This document shows positions 7,057-15,288 of a stretch of 64,000 nucleotides of DNA, piece after piece. The number at the start of each line of letters is the position of its first letter. The first letter of the stretch is position 1. This DNA is from Streptosporangium roseum DSM 43021. GTDB lineage: Bacteria; Actinomycetota; Actinomycetes; Streptosporangiales; Streptosporangiaceae. The DNA lies in NCBI RefSeq assembly GCF_000024865.1, contig NC_013595.1, positions 186,001 through 250,000 of the forward strand, given 5' to 3'. Both the position numbers and the translations under genes were made by a program. The notes beneath the pieces were generated by a model. It searched no databases and was not told the origin of the DNA. It saw only the letters and a program-made list of their open reading frames with translations.

Positions 7057-8007
7057 TCACCCCAATCCGACCCGGGCGTTGAAACACCCCTTGGTCAGGT
7101 CCCCGCCGAGCTCCACGAAGGCGGTCGCCGACAGCTCCACGATCCGGCCCCGTGGCGAGGTGCCGCACTCCAGGCACCGGTCGCAGAACCGGCCGGCCAG
7201 GCAGCCGCACGCCACGATGGGCAGGACCGAGGTGCGCCCGGCGCACACGTTGCGCACGTTGAGCACCGAGCCCAGCGCGAGATAGGGCAGGCCCGTGCAC
7301 GACACCCCGGCGTCCTCGCAGTCGGTGTCGGAGCGCTCCAACATGGGGTAGGCCGCTCCCTGCTCGTCGTGGTCGAAGGCGTCCGACCAGGTGGCGGTGC
7401 CCGAGATCCGTGACTGCGCGCCGCTGTAGCCGGGGGGCGGTTCGGGGACGGCCGTCCACCGGTAGGGCGGTTGCGAGGTCGCCGGCAGCCGGGCCTGGGC
7501 CACGCCGTTCTCGCGGACCCCGATGGCGTCGAACAGGTAGCCGGGCTCGAACTGCGGGTGCCGGACCCTCAACCGGCCCGAGGCGCGGTAGGGGATGACG
7601 ACCGTACGCCGCCCCCGGTGCGGTCCGCAGTACAGCTCCATGGTGCGGTCCCCGGCGCCGGAGCCGACGGACTGGATCACTCCGGTGATCCGGGTGATGT
7701 CCGCCCAGATCCGGTCCACCACCCGGCCCGACCGCAGTGCCCGGATGATCACCTGGGCGCCCAGCGGCAGGTCCGCCGGGGCGACGGCCTCGCCGCGCCA
7801 TGCTGTCGCCCACGGCGCGATGACGAGCCGTTCCTCGCGGCCATCGGGGGTGTCGATGACTATCAGGTGCGGGCTGACGTCGAGGATCTCGCCGGTGACC
7901 GACTGGAGGAGCTCGCCGTCGCTGGAGACCGCCCCCGGCTCGTCGAGGGTCCGGCCAAGCGCGGCCGCCGCCAGAACGCGGCGGCGGTCAACGCTGCGGT
8001 ACGGCAT
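7057..8007 (-). CDS. Cys-rich protein with possible double-psi beta-barrel (RlpA-like) C-terminus
   Basis: 316 residues. No classical signal peptide is seen, but RRRVLAAAALGR near the start could be a weak one. The last 120 residues contain ISGTATWSDAF, then LPYLALGSVLNVRNVC and GRIVELSATAFVELGG. This order matches DPBB/RlpA-type domains (LPFGTxVxVxN ... RIIDLSxAAF). At least ten Cys residues cluster in DTDCEDAGVSC, ACGCLAGRFCDRCLEC and KGCFNA, suggesting several disulfides or a metal site. ATG 8007 is preceded by GGGGAG; a GTG at 8013 is an alternative. It is first in an operon with the MauE-like gene. The DPBB assignment is from motif reading only. Confidence 0.5.
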   Translation of the reverse strand: MPYRSVDRRRVLAAAALGRTLDEPGAVSSDGELLQSVTGEILDVSPHLIVIDTPDGREERLVIAPWATAWRGEAVAPADLPLGAQVIIRALRSGRVVDRIWADITRITGVIQSVGSGAGDRTMELYCGPHRGRRTVVIPYRASGRLRVRHPQFEPGYLFDAIGVRENGVAQARLPATSQPPYRWTAVPEPPPGYSGAQSRISGTATWSDAFDHDEQGAAYPMLERSDTDCEDAGVSCTGLPYLALGSVLNVRNVCAGRTSVLPIVACGCLAGRFCDRCLECGTSPRGRIVELSATAFVELGGDLTKGCFNARVGLG

Positions 8008-8306
8008 CGCCACTCCCCATATTTCGGTGAGGTTTCCCCGTTAGCGTCACACGCTTGCCGGGGTCTCGCTGTTCGCTTGCGGCAATAACTCCGGCAGGTG
8101 TCCGACCCTGTAGCAAAATTCCCACCCCTGATACAACGCGTTGCCTCCCACTTCAGGACAGACCCGTACTCAGTACCCCGCCCATCTGTGATCACGAGGC
8201 TGCGCCGGTTTTTGCCGTTGAGGGGACGAAATATAGGTTCCGGTTCAGCCGAATTATGGGCTCCGGCTGCGATTCTGGCCACGAGACGCACCCTGACCAC
8301 AGGTTG

Positions 8307-8825
8307 GTGATCGCGGTGACCGGCGGGACGCACGAGGAGTTCCGCGAGTACGTCGTTGCTCGCGGTCCCACGCTGCTGCGCGCCGCCTACCAGCTCACCG
8401 GGCATCCCAGCGACGCCGAGGACCTGCTCCAGGCGGCGCTGGTCAAGACGTACCTCGCCTGGGACCGGATCCAGGAGCGCGCGGCCATGGACGCCTACGT
8501 GCGCCGGGCGATGGTCAACATCAACATCTCCTGGTGGCGGCGGCGCAAGCTGGAGGAGTACCCGTCGGAGGAACTCCCCGAGCCGGTTCTCACGGGCGGC
8601 TACGGCTACCTGCCCGAACGGGTGGAGCAGGCCCTTGATCGGCTGCCCACGCGCATGCGGGCCGCGATCATGCTGCGCTACTACGAGGACATGACCGAAC
8701 CGGAGATCGCCAAGGCGCTGGGGATCAGCGTCGGCACGGTCAAGAGCACGGTCTCGCGGGCGATGGCCAAGCTCCGCGGTGACCTCACGATCCCGGAACA
8801 GCGGCAACTGGAGCCGCAGGCCTAG
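8307..8825 (+). CDS. SigE-family ECF RNA polymerase sigma factor
   Basis: About 172 residues. Region 2 includes LLRAAYQLTGHPSDAEDLLQAALVKTYLAWDRI. Region 4 includes LPTRMRAAIMLRYYEDMTEPEIAKALGISVGTVKSTVSRAMAKL, a complete helix-turn-helix. This is the SigE-family of actinobacterial ECF factors. GTG 8307 and GTG 8316 are both possible starts. No anti-sigma gene is adjacent, unlike the second sigma factor of this family in the window, which has a coupled partner. The 300-bp region upstream is divergent from the Cys-rich protein gene and must contain both promoters. Confidence 0.85.
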   Translation: MIAVTGGTHEEFREYVVARGPTLLRAAYQLTGHPSDAEDLLQAALVKTYLAWDRIQERAAMDAYVRRAMVNINISWWRRRKLEEYPSEELPEPVLTGGYGYLPERVEQALDRLPTRMRAAIMLRYYEDMTEPEIAKALGISVGTVKSTVSRAMAKLRGDLTIPEQRQLEPQA

Positions 8826-8901
8826 AACGGCCCTCGGCGCGTCCGCCCGGTGATCGGTTCGGGCCCGGCCGCGCTCGATGCGGTCGAGGGAGGGCTCTCC
8901 G

Positions 8902-9387
8902 TCATTCGGACGGCGTGAGCTCGGCCCCCGCCGTGGCGCATGGCCGTACGGCGTCGCGGATGATCCTGAGCGTGTCGAGGAGGGTGTCGAGCTGCTCGGC
9001 GGAGAGAAGGCCGGTGAACCAGGTCTCGATGTCCGCCAGGTGCTGGGGGAGCACCGCGCCCAGCCGGTCGGTGCCCGCGTCGGTGATGGCCGCGTAGGAC
9101 GCCCGGCGGTCGCTGGCACACGCCTGCCGTACGACCAGCCCCTCGCGCTCCAGCCGGTCCACGACCCTGGTCACCCCGCTGGTGGACAGGCTGGTCTGCG
9201 CGGCCAGGTCGCTCATGCGCAGGCGCTGACCGGGCGAGCGCGCCAGCCGGATCAGCGTCTCGAAGTCGATGTCCGAGAGCCCGACCGCGGTGAAGGACAG
9301 ATGCATCTTCGCAGACAGGCCGGTGTAGGCCTCGGCCAGAAGACCCATCGCCGTCAGCCGGGAGTCATCAGAGGGGATCACGTTCAC
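8902..9387 (-). CDS. MarR family transcriptional regulator
   Basis: 161 residues with a winged helix-turn-helix: LRMSDLAAQTSLSTSGVTRVVDRLEREGLVVR, then the wing ACASDRRASYAAITDAG. Helices at both ends would form the dimer interface. GTG 9387 (VNVIPSDDSR) is chosen because upstream sequence is intergenic. It is divergent from the YceI gene; such pairs often respond to lipophilic or oxidative compounds. It probably represses itself and YceI through sites in the 95-bp shared region. Confidence 0.85.
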   Translation of the reverse strand: MNVIPSDDSRLTAMGLLAEAYTGLSAKMHLSFTAVGLSDIDFETLIRLARSPGQRLRMSDLAAQTSLSTSGVTRVVDRLEREGLVVRQACASDRRASYAAITDAGTDRLGAVLPQHLADIETWFTGLLSAEQLDTLLDTLRIIRDAVRPCATAGAELTPSE

Positions 9388-9413
9388 ACTGTATCCGACG
9401 ATAGTTGACGCGC

Positions 9414-9453
9414 GGAATATTCCTCGTGTAGAAATCTGTTGTCGCAAACATCC
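9414..9453. promoter_or_regulatory. Candidate operators between marR and yceI
   Basis: The 95-bp divergent region holds the perfect palindrome GGAATATTCC (9414-9423) and an imperfect one, TGTTGTCGCAAACA, about 15 bp later. Either could bind the MarR protein. No binding evidence exists. Confidence 0.3.
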
Positions 9454-9482
9454 GTACGGCAAGCACTTCATCGGGAGTAGAC

Positions 9483-10046
9483 ATGATCACTCGGACCTGG
9501 GAAGACCTTCAGCTCCCCGCCCCCGGCACCTTCGCCCTCGACGTCGCCCACACCCGGATCGGCTTCATGGCCAAGCACATGATGGTGAGCAAGGTCCGCG
9601 GCAGTTTCACCGACTTCTCCGGGACCGTCGCGATCGCCGAGAACCCCCTGGACTCCTCCGCCGAGATCGCGATCAGGACGGAGAGCATCACCACCGGCTC
9701 CGCCGACCGTGACGGCCACCTGCGCAGCGAGGACTTCCTCGCGGTGGAGAAGTTCCCCGAGATCACCTTCCACACCACCCGCGTGGTCGGCTACTCCAGC
9801 GGCGAGTTCACCGTCCTGGGTGACCTCACCATCCGTGACGTCACCAAGCAGGTCGAGCTCACCGTCGAGTACGGCGGCGCCGGCACCAACCCGTGGGGCC
9901 AGGAGGTCTGGGGTTTCTCCATCACGACCGAGATCGACCGCGAGGAGTTCGGCCTGACCTGGAACCAGGCCCTGGAGACCGGCGGCGTCCTGGTCGGCAA
10001 GAAGGTAAAGATCGAGATCGAGGGCGAAGCCAACCCCGCCGCCTGA
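9483..10046 (+). CDS. YceI family protein
   Basis: 187 residues covering a complete YceI lipocalin-like domain: FALDVAHTRIGFMAKHMM at the start, GSADRDGHLRSEDFLAVEKFPEITF centrally, and LTIRDVTKQVELTVEYGG. The family binds long hydrophobic ligands such as polyisoprenoids. No signal peptide is present, so it is cytoplasmic as in many actinobacteria. The ATG at 9483 follows GGGAGT. A hairpin terminator follows 20 bp after the stop. Divergence from the MarR gene suggests local control. Confidence 0.92.
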   Translation: MITRTWEDLQLPAPGTFALDVAHTRIGFMAKHMMVSKVRGSFTDFSGTVAIAENPLDSSAEIAIRTESITTGSADRDGHLRSEDFLAVEKFPEITFHTTRVVGYSSGEFTVLGDLTIRDVTKQVELTVEYGGAGTNPWGQEVWGFSITTEIDREEFGLTWNQALETGGVLVGKKVKIEIEGEANPAA

Positions 10047-10066
10047 TTTTCATGATCTACTCGGAC

Positions 10067-10094
10067 TCCCTCCCCGGGCAGGGAGGGAGTCTTC
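10067..10094 (+). terminator. Rho-independent-type hairpin after yceI
   Basis: GACTCCCTCC, a short loop CCGGGCA and GGGAGGGAGTC form a strong stem. It is followed by TTCATC rather than a long U-run. Confidence 0.7.
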
Positions 10095-10170
10095 ATCATG
10101 TCCGCTGGTTGAGATTTTACGTCTTGCATCGCAAGAATCCCCAGGTTCTCCACCGCTCCCACCTGCAAGA

Positions 10171-10221
10171 TGTGGACCTTGTCCACAGGTGTGGAGCAAG
10201 TTATCCACAGATGGTGGATAA
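10171..10221. promoter_or_regulatory. Cluster of DnaA-box-like 9-mers
   Basis: Within 51 bp there is TTGTCCACA (10179-10187), the form preferred in Streptomyces oriC, and TTATCCACA (10201-10209), the classical perfect box. GGTGGATAA (10213-10221) reads TTATCCACC on the other strand. TGTGGACCT (10171-10179) and TGTGGAGCA (10190-10198) are weaker inverted matches. The region is gene-free between yceI and tRNA-Ser. No dnaA or dnaN gene is nearby, so a replication origin is not indicated; a DnaA-titrating or regulatory locus is possible. Confidence 0.5.
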
Positions 10222-10313
10222 CTCAGCTGTTTCTGTTCTCGGCGACGCGACCGGCAATCGCTTTGCTGCCTTGGCAGATGGCCGGTACTCTGTGCTGAGC
10301 CACACGGCAACCA

Positions 10314-10403
10314 GGAGGCTTCGCCTAGTCAGGTCTATGGCGCCGCACTGCTAATGCGGTTTGGGTCTACAGCCCATCCGGGGTTCAAATCCCCGAGCCT
10401 CCG
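10314..10403 (+). tRNA. tRNA-Ser(GCT)
   Basis: A 90-nt gene. Acceptor arms GGAGGCT and AGCCTCC pair fully, with discriminator G at 10403. The anticodon loop CTGCTAA carries GCT between pairing stems CGCA/TGCG. A long variable arm (TTTGGGTCTACAGCCCA) identifies a class II tRNA. The T arm CGGGGTTCAAATCCCCG is standard. CCA is not encoded. Immediately downstream are a terminator and an integrase stump reading toward it, so its 3' end has probably served as an attachment site. Confidence 0.95.
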
Positions 10404-10412
10404 CAGGTCAGA

Positions 10413-10446
10413 GGCCCTCTCCCAGAATCTTGGGAGAGGGCCTTTC
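10413..10446 (+). terminator. Terminator after tRNA-Ser
   Basis: GGCCCTCTCCCA and TGGGAGAGGGCC pair perfectly over 12 bp around a 6-base loop and are followed by TTTC. Confidence 0.85.
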
Positions 10447-10492
10447 TGATCCCTGAAGGCGTCGTAGTTGCAGTCCTAGTTGTAACGGGGGC

Positions 10493-10662
10493 TCAGAGTT
10501 TTCCCCAGAGTGCCGAGGCCAGCCGCTCTCCGGCATCGCGCATGAGGGGTGTGGACACGTGTGTGTATCGCTCGGTTGTGGTCACCCTCGTGTGTCCGAG
10601 GACCTCCTGAACGACGCGGATGTTCACACCCTGCTCGATGAGCAGCGTCGCGGCCGCCTGGC
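10493..10662 (-). pseudogene. Tyrosine recombinase (integrase) C-terminal stump
   Basis: Reads AAATLLIEQGVNIRVVQEVLGHTRVTTTERYTHV and ends ALWGKL. This contains the H-x-H/R and catalytic Tyr part (LGHTRVTTTERYTHV) of phage-type integrases. The rest of the gene is missing: IS630-type sequence begins at about 10665. The stop lies 90 bp from the 3' end of tRNA-Ser, the usual arrangement for tRNA-targeting elements. Confidence 0.8.
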
Positions 10663-10989
10663 CCGCGACGAGACCGGCGACCTGATCGCGGCCGATGAAG
10701 GCGCCCCGCCGCAGTGGACGCTGGACAGCCTGACCGCCGCCGCCCGCGCGGCGGGCATCCTCATCGCCCGCAGCCAGGTCCGCCGGATCCTGCGGGCGGA
10801 GAAGGTTCGCCGGCGCCACACCCGTTCCTGGGCCACCTCGGCCGATCCGGACTTCGCCCCAAAAGGGCCGCGATCATCGGCCTCTACACCCACCCGCCGG
10901 CCACGACCACGGTGATCTGCGCCGACGAGCTGGGGCCGGTGACCCCGCGCACCTGCCCACCCGCGCCCGCCTGGTCGCCCGCCGGCCAC
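10663..10989 (+). pseudogene. IS630-type transposase internal fragment
   Basis: In-frame fragment with DLIAADEGAPPQWTLDSLTAAARA and ARSQVRRILRAEKVRRRHTRSW. It is closely similar to the complete copy at 43.5-44.6 kb and includes the same CCCCAAAAGGG slippery run. Both ends are cut: the integrase stump abuts on the left and IS5-type sequence on the right. Confidence 0.75.
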
Positions 10990-11361
10990 CGGCACGACAG
11001 CCCGCAGTTCCAGCCAGTCCTGGAGGCCATCCGGGTGCCTCGGATCGGTCCCGGCCGACCGCGGACCCGGCCGGACAAGGTCCGAGCTGATAAGGCCTAC
11101 GGCTCCCGCGAGAACCGTGCCTATCTGAGCAGACGCGGCATCGGCTGCACGATCCCGGAGAAGGCCGATCAAGTCCGCAACCGCAAGAAGCGCGGTTCGC
11201 GAGGTGGCCGGCCGCCGAAGTTCGACTACCGCGAGCGCCATGCGGTGGAGTGCGGGATCAACCGGCTGAAGAGGCACCGAGCCGTGGCCACGAGATACGA
11301 CAAGTCGGCCGTCCGCTATGAGGTGACCGCGCTGGTCGCTGCCACCAACGAGTGGCTGTGA
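10990..11361 (+). pseudogene. IS5-type transposase C-terminal fragment
   Basis: Begins abruptly at DSPQFQPVLEAIRVPRIGPGRPRTRPDKVRADKAY. It continues through SRGGRPPKFDYRERHAVECGINRLKRHRAVATRYDK to a stop after NEWL, which is the end of the IS5 DDE domain (final Glu in the VECGINRLK helix). The N-terminal half is absent. The element's right end, GACCAGCACTCTCGCGACAG, follows the stop. A nearly identical terminal sequence recurs at 12067 beyond the SUKH gene. Confidence 0.8.
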
Positions 11362-11397
11362 CCAGCACTCTCGCGACAGACCCTCAGGGTCGGCTGA

Positions 11398-11982
11398 TCA
11401 TGGCAAACCGGAGGCAGGGTCCAATCCCGCCTTCCAGCGCTTTTGTTCTTCGAGCCAGTGCACGTAGCGCGGCGAGGCGGCACGCAGGTCGATGCTGAGG
11501 GGGTAGGGGTCGTACTCGTCCAGAAGCAGCCTGCGGAGGAATTCGACCATGCCGCAGGGGAAGAGTGTGAAGTCCTCGCGGGTGTGTCGGCCGCAGACCA
11601 GGACGGGCCACTGGTCGGGGTCGGGGTCGGTGGTCAGCCAGCACAGGATGTCGGAGCCTGAGGTGACGCCCCAGGCGAGAATGTGGTCCGGGTCGATGTC
11701 GAGGCCTTCTTGACCACCCAGCATCTCCCAGGTGTAACGGGCGTTCTCCGTCTCCTCCTCGAAGGTCCCGGGATCCCACTGGATGTACTCCTTGGGCAAC
11801 GGCATGAGGATGACGACCTCGTCGAACGAGCCGGCGCCATAGACGGACATGAAGGCCATGTAGTCACGCGGGAACCGCGTGCCCCACCGCGCCTCTGCTG
11901 CCGACCAGTCGATCTCCTCATCCGCGCCGAGATCCGCAGGAAGGATCTCGGTCAGCGCTGCGATACCCGTCGGGTCTTCCAC
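11398..11982 (-). CDS. SMI1/KNR4 (SUKH) family protein
   Basis: 194 residues from GTG 11982, which has GAAGGGA six bases upstream. The SUKH fold is indicated by DWSAAEARWGTRFPRDYMAFMSVYGAGSF near the start. WGVTSGSDILCWLTTDPDPDQWPVLVCG and FTLFPCGMVEFLRRLL match later conserved strands and helix. Family members act as immunity proteins against polymorphic nuclease toxins in many bacteria, or have unknown roles. It lies between two copies of an IS5 terminal sequence (11360 and 12067), so it is probably mobile cargo. No toxin gene is next to it. Confidence 0.75.
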   Translation of the reverse strand: MEDPTGIAALTEILPADLGADEEIDWSAAEARWGTRFPRDYMAFMSVYGAGSFDEVVILMPLPKEYIQWDPGTFEEETENARYTWEMLGGQEGLDIDPDHILAWGVTSGSDILCWLTTDPDPDQWPVLVCGRHTREDFTLFPCGMVEFLRRLLLDEYDPYPLSIDLRAASPRYVHWLEEQKRWKAGLDPASGLP

Positions 11983-12066
11983 GGCAATCCCTTCGACGAC
12001 GTGGCCGGGAGTGTACGAGGTCGCACCGACACAACGCCGCAACGGGGTCAGATACACCAGCGACTG

Positions 12067-12093
12067 TGACCAGCACTTTCGCAACAGGCTCTA
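12067..12093 (+). repeat. Isolated IS5-type terminal sequence
   Basis: GACCAGCACTTTCGCAACAG matches the end of the IS5 fragment at 11360-11380 with few differences, in the same orientation. It is a solo end left by an older insertion or recombination. Confidence 0.5.
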
Positions 12094-12183
12094 GTGCACT
12101 TCCCCTCGTAACGTGGAGACCGAACCAGGAGAGGTTTGGTCGTGGCAGCAGTCACGCGGCGGCGCTTTGATCGGTGCCAGTGC

Positions 12184-12825
12184 CTAACGCTCGCCCGGAG
12201 TGACAACGCCGGATTCGTACGCTAGGACCACCGCCTGGACCCGGTCGCGCAGCCCGAGCTTTGTCAGGATGCGCCCCACGTGAGTCTTGACCGTGGTCTC
12301 CGACAAGAACAGCTCGACCCCGATCTCGGCGTTGGACGCGCCTCGGGCCAGGCTGAGGAAGACTTCACGCTCGCGCTCCGTGAGCACCTTGAGCACGGCG
12401 TCCGGGTCGGTGTCGGCCTTCGCGACGAGCCGCCCGATGAGCCGCCGGGTCGTGGCGGGCGCGATGATCGAGTCACCCCGGTGCACGTGCCGGATCGCAG
12501 CGATGATCTCCTCACCTGGCGCGTCCTTCAGCATGAACCCGCTCGCACCGGCGCGCAGCGCGGCCAGGGCGTGCTCGTCGAGATCGAAGGTGGTCAACAC
12601 CAGCACCTTCGGCGGGCCGTCCAGCCGCTGGATCTCCCTGGTGGCGATGACACCGTCCATTCGGGGCATACGGATGTCCATCACCACCACGTCGACGCGC
12701 CGCGACTCCAACGCCTTCAGGGCCGCCAGGCCGTCAGCGGCCTCGGCGACCACCTCCATGTCGGGCTGGGACCTGACGACCATGGTCAGGCCGTTGCGCA
12801 GCAGCTCCTGATCGTCGACGATCAT
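12184..12825 (-). CDS. NarL/LuxR-type response regulator
   Basis: 213 residues. The receiver domain has the acidic pair at MIVDDQELL, the phosphorylation site in VDVVVMDIRMPRMDG, Thr in VLVLTTFD and Lys in GFMLKDAPGEE. The LuxR-type HTH is LTEREREVFLSLARGASNAEIGVELFLSETTVKTHVGRILTKLGLRDRVQAV. Its ATG overlaps the kinase stop as ATGA, so translation is coupled. It probably controls genes in response to a cell-envelope or exporter signal; the operon includes an unknown membrane protein. Confidence 0.92.
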   Translation of the reverse strand: MIVDDQELLRNGLTMVVRSQPDMEVVAEAADGLAALKALESRRVDVVVMDIRMPRMDGVIATREIQRLDGPPKVLVLTTFDLDEHALAALRAGASGFMLKDAPGEEIIAAIRHVHRGDSIIAPATTRRLIGRLVAKADTDPDAVLKVLTEREREVFLSLARGASNAEIGVELFLSETTVKTHVGRILTKLGLRDRVQAVVLAYESGVVTPGER

Positions 12826-14096
12826 GATCCGGATGATGGGAGACTCCTCGGCTCATAGGGCAGGGTGGCCGACAGTTCAAAGCCGGCGCCGAGGCGTCTG
12901 CCGGCCTCCAGGGTGCCTCCCACCATGCTGAGACGTTCGCGCATCCCGGTCAGCCCGACGCCGGCCTCTCCGGCGGGCGGCCCGGCACCGTCGTTCGTGA
13001 TGGTGATGTGCAGTCTGTCCGCGCGCCAGGCCAGCGTCATGTCGGCCGCGGCCGTCGCCCCCGCGTGTTTGATCACGTTGGTCAGCCCCTCTTGGATGAC
13101 GCGATAGGCGGTCAGGTCGACGGCGGGGCGCAGCGGCAGAGCGTCCCCGACCTCCTGTACGGCGAGCCGTACGCCCGTATCGCGCACCTGGTCGAGCAGG
13201 TCGGAGAGGTCGCCGAGGCCCGGTTGCGGAGTGGTGCCGCCGTCGGCGCGTAGCACGCCCAGGAGCCCGCGCATGTCGCGCAGGGCCTCGCGCCCGACCC
13301 CGGCGATGGTGGCGAACACACCCGCCCCGGGCGAGCCGGGGTCGGACAGCCTGCCACCCTCCGCCTGGCTGACCATGACGGCGAGCGAGTGGGACACCAC
13401 GTCGTGCATCTCGCGGCTGATGCGGTCGCGCTCCGCCCGCGCCGCCTCTTGCCGCTCCCGCGCACGGTCGGCCTCTGCGCGCTCGGCCTTCGCTCTGAGC
13501 TCGGACAGGAACAACATCCGGATCCGGCTGAGGCGGCCCAGCGACCATAGGCACGCCGCTGCGGCGAACAGGCCGACCGACAGCCCGATCCGCCACGCGA
13601 CCAGTTCGTAGGAGCCCGAAGAGCCGCCCCACGAGGCCGGATTCCACAGACGCGCCAGGACCAGGACCACACCCATCAGGGCGACGGCCAGGCAGACCAA
13701 GCTGGGCAGCAGGCCGAGCCGGCCGGACGCCGTGTAGAGCAGCAGCCCGAAGACCAGCGTGCTCGGCAGCAGCACCGCCGGATAGTAGGCGCCGTCCGGG
13801 TCGTGCAGGGGCGGCAGCGCCACCAGCAGCAGCATCGCCACGGCGGCCAGTCCGTACGCCGCCAGCGGGCGCAGCCGACGCGGAACGACGCAACCATGCA
13901 GCACCAGCAGGCCGAGACCCGCGAGCAGGCGGAGCGACAGGGGACTGTCCGAGGCCCGGAGCAGGCTCAACGAGACCAGGCCGAGCGGCAGGACGAGCAG
14001 GACGGCGAGCATGGCATCGGTGCTCACCTGATGCCGGTTGAGAAACGAGTCCATCACGGCGCCGGCAGGGGACGGGGACTCTCGCACGCCTACCAT
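12822..14096 (-). CDS. Sensor histidine kinase (HisKA_3 type), partner of the preceding regulator
   Basis: 424 residues. Five or six helices occupy residues 24-185. A short coiled coil (ELRAKAERAEADRARERQ) leads into the dimerisation box AERDRISREMHDVVSHSLAV with the phospho-acceptor His near residue 231. The ATP-binding domain shows the N-box QEGLTNVIKHAGA and the G-box GVGLTGMRERLSMVGG. The ATG at 14096 overlaps the stop of the upstream gene as TAATG, arguing for this start; ATG 14054 (MDSFLNRH) is an alternative. This is a DesK/NarX-type kinase common in actinobacteria. No large sensor domain exists, so it likely senses in the membrane. Confidence 0.9.
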   Translation of the reverse strand: MVGVRESPSPAGAVMDSFLNRHQVSTDAMLAVLLVLPLGLVSLSLLRASDSPLSLRLLAGLGLLVLHGCVVPRRLRPLAAYGLAAVAMLLLVALPPLHDPDGAYYPAVLLPSTLVFGLLLYTASGRLGLLPSLVCLAVALMGVVLVLARLWNPASWGGSSGSYELVAWRIGLSVGLFAAAACLWSLGRLSRIRMLFLSELRAKAERAEADRARERQEAARAERDRISREMHDVVSHSLAVMVSQAEGGRLSDPGSPGAGVFATIAGVGREALRDMRGLLGVLRADGGTTPQPGLGDLSDLLDQVRDTGVRLAVQEVGDALPLRPAVDLTAYRVIQEGLTNVIKHAGATAAADMTLAWRADRLHITITNDGAGPPAGEAGVGLTGMRERLSMVGGTLEAGRRLGAGFELSATLPYEPRSLPSSGS

Positions 14097-15118
14097 TATG
14101 GTCGGCGTGCGTGAGCGAGGTGCCGGCGGCGGGAGAGGTACGCCAGCGCGGCCACCGCCAGGGCCACACCCCACAGCGGCCACAACATCTCCGGCAGCCA
14201 GGCGCCCAGCTCGTCGGCCGCCCCCGCCGGGCCAACCTGCTCGCCGGTGAGCTTCTTGCGGACGTACATCAGTCCGGCGGAGGTGATGGGGAGGGAGACG
14301 GCCAGAGCCGAGTAGGCCGGCAATCGCGCCGGAATCGGCCGCCCGCGCAGGAACGGCACCCAGCGCGGCCAGATCTCGCCCCACGGCCGGACCAAGCCGA
14401 CGGTCAGGACCGCGCCGACGAGACCGAGCGTGCTGAGACCGGCGCCGATCGAAGTGATCTCGGAGATGTAGGCCAGGAACTGGTCGCTGATGCCGACGGG
14501 CACGCCCAGGAGCCAGCCGAAGCGGGTGACGGCGTAGACGACGGGGACGGCGACCGCGACAGCGGTCGCATACCGCCCGATCCGTAGCGCGCCGGCGGCG
14601 CTGCCGGGCCGTCCGGGCCCTCCGATCAGCGCGCGCGTCCCCAAGAGCATCAGGCTGACGCCGGCCGCCATCAGGATGAGCAGGTTGACGCTCGGCCACG
14701 TCAGCATGGTCGCGATCATCGAGAACTCGGCCTGGCCGACGAGCGCGGCAGCCAGCATCACCGGCAGGTACCCGGCGGTCATCATGATGCGCACGTCGGG
14801 CAGGAGCACCGCCAGGCCGACGCCGGCCACGACGGCCACGACGGCGGGGGCCCGGTTGAGCGGGCCTCTGGCGGCGAGCACGGCGACGACGCCGGCCACC
14901 AGCGCCGACATCGCCAGCACGCCCCCGCCGGCCGCCGCCGGAAGAGGATCGAGCAGGGTGTTGCCCGCGCCCGCACGGCTGGCGTCGAACGGATATCCGG
15001 GCCCTCCGAAAGCCCAGAGCAGGCCGAGGGCCAGATAACTCGCCGACCAGACGACGATGATCAGGACCGGCACGATCGTACGGCGGCTTCTTGGAGGAGA
15101 GGTGTTCACCCTGCCCAA
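14096..15118 (-). CDS. Polytopic membrane protein of unknown function
   Basis: 340 residues with about ten predicted helices: for example VPVLIIVVWSASYLALGLLWAF near the start and LLILMAAGVSLMLLGTRAL centrally. The C-terminus is arginine-rich. No catalytic motif was recognised. It is the first gene of an operon with the kinase and regulator, with TAATG coupling to the kinase. It may therefore be a sensor accessory or the regulated transporter. The start MGRVNTSPP at 15118 could be replaced by the GTG three codons later. Confidence 0.7.
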   Translation of the reverse strand: MGRVNTSPPRSRRTIVPVLIIVVWSASYLALGLLWAFGGPGYPFDASRAGAGNTLLDPLPAAAGGGVLAMSALVAGVVAVLAARGPLNRAPAVVAVVAGVGLAVLLPDVRIMMTAGYLPVMLAAALVGQAEFSMIATMLTWPSVNLLILMAAGVSLMLLGTRALIGGPGRPGSAAGALRIGRYATAVAVAVPVVYAVTRFGWLLGVPVGISDQFLAYISEITSIGAGLSTLGLVGAVLTVGLVRPWGEIWPRWVPFLRGRPIPARLPAYSALAVSLPITSAGLMYVRKKLTGEQVGPAGAADELGAWLPEMLWPLWGVALAVAALAYLSRRRHLAHARRP

Positions 15119-15288
15119 TCTGCCGTCGCGGCGGTGCCCCGCACATCGTCACCGGGTCTCGGCCGGCTCCTCCGGAGGTCGCGACGGCGTCGTCCCAGAG
15201 GAGGACCTCACACCGCGCATCGCCGCCGGATTGCAGGCCCGCGTTCTGAGTCCCTGCCTCACCGACAATGCGGCCGCCACGTTCTGTC

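Noticed and set aside
10171..10221. Chromosomal origin oriC
   Set aside because: Only about five boxes in 51 bp and no dnaA, dnaN or AT-rich unwinding region nearby; actinobacterial oriC has many more boxes between those genes.
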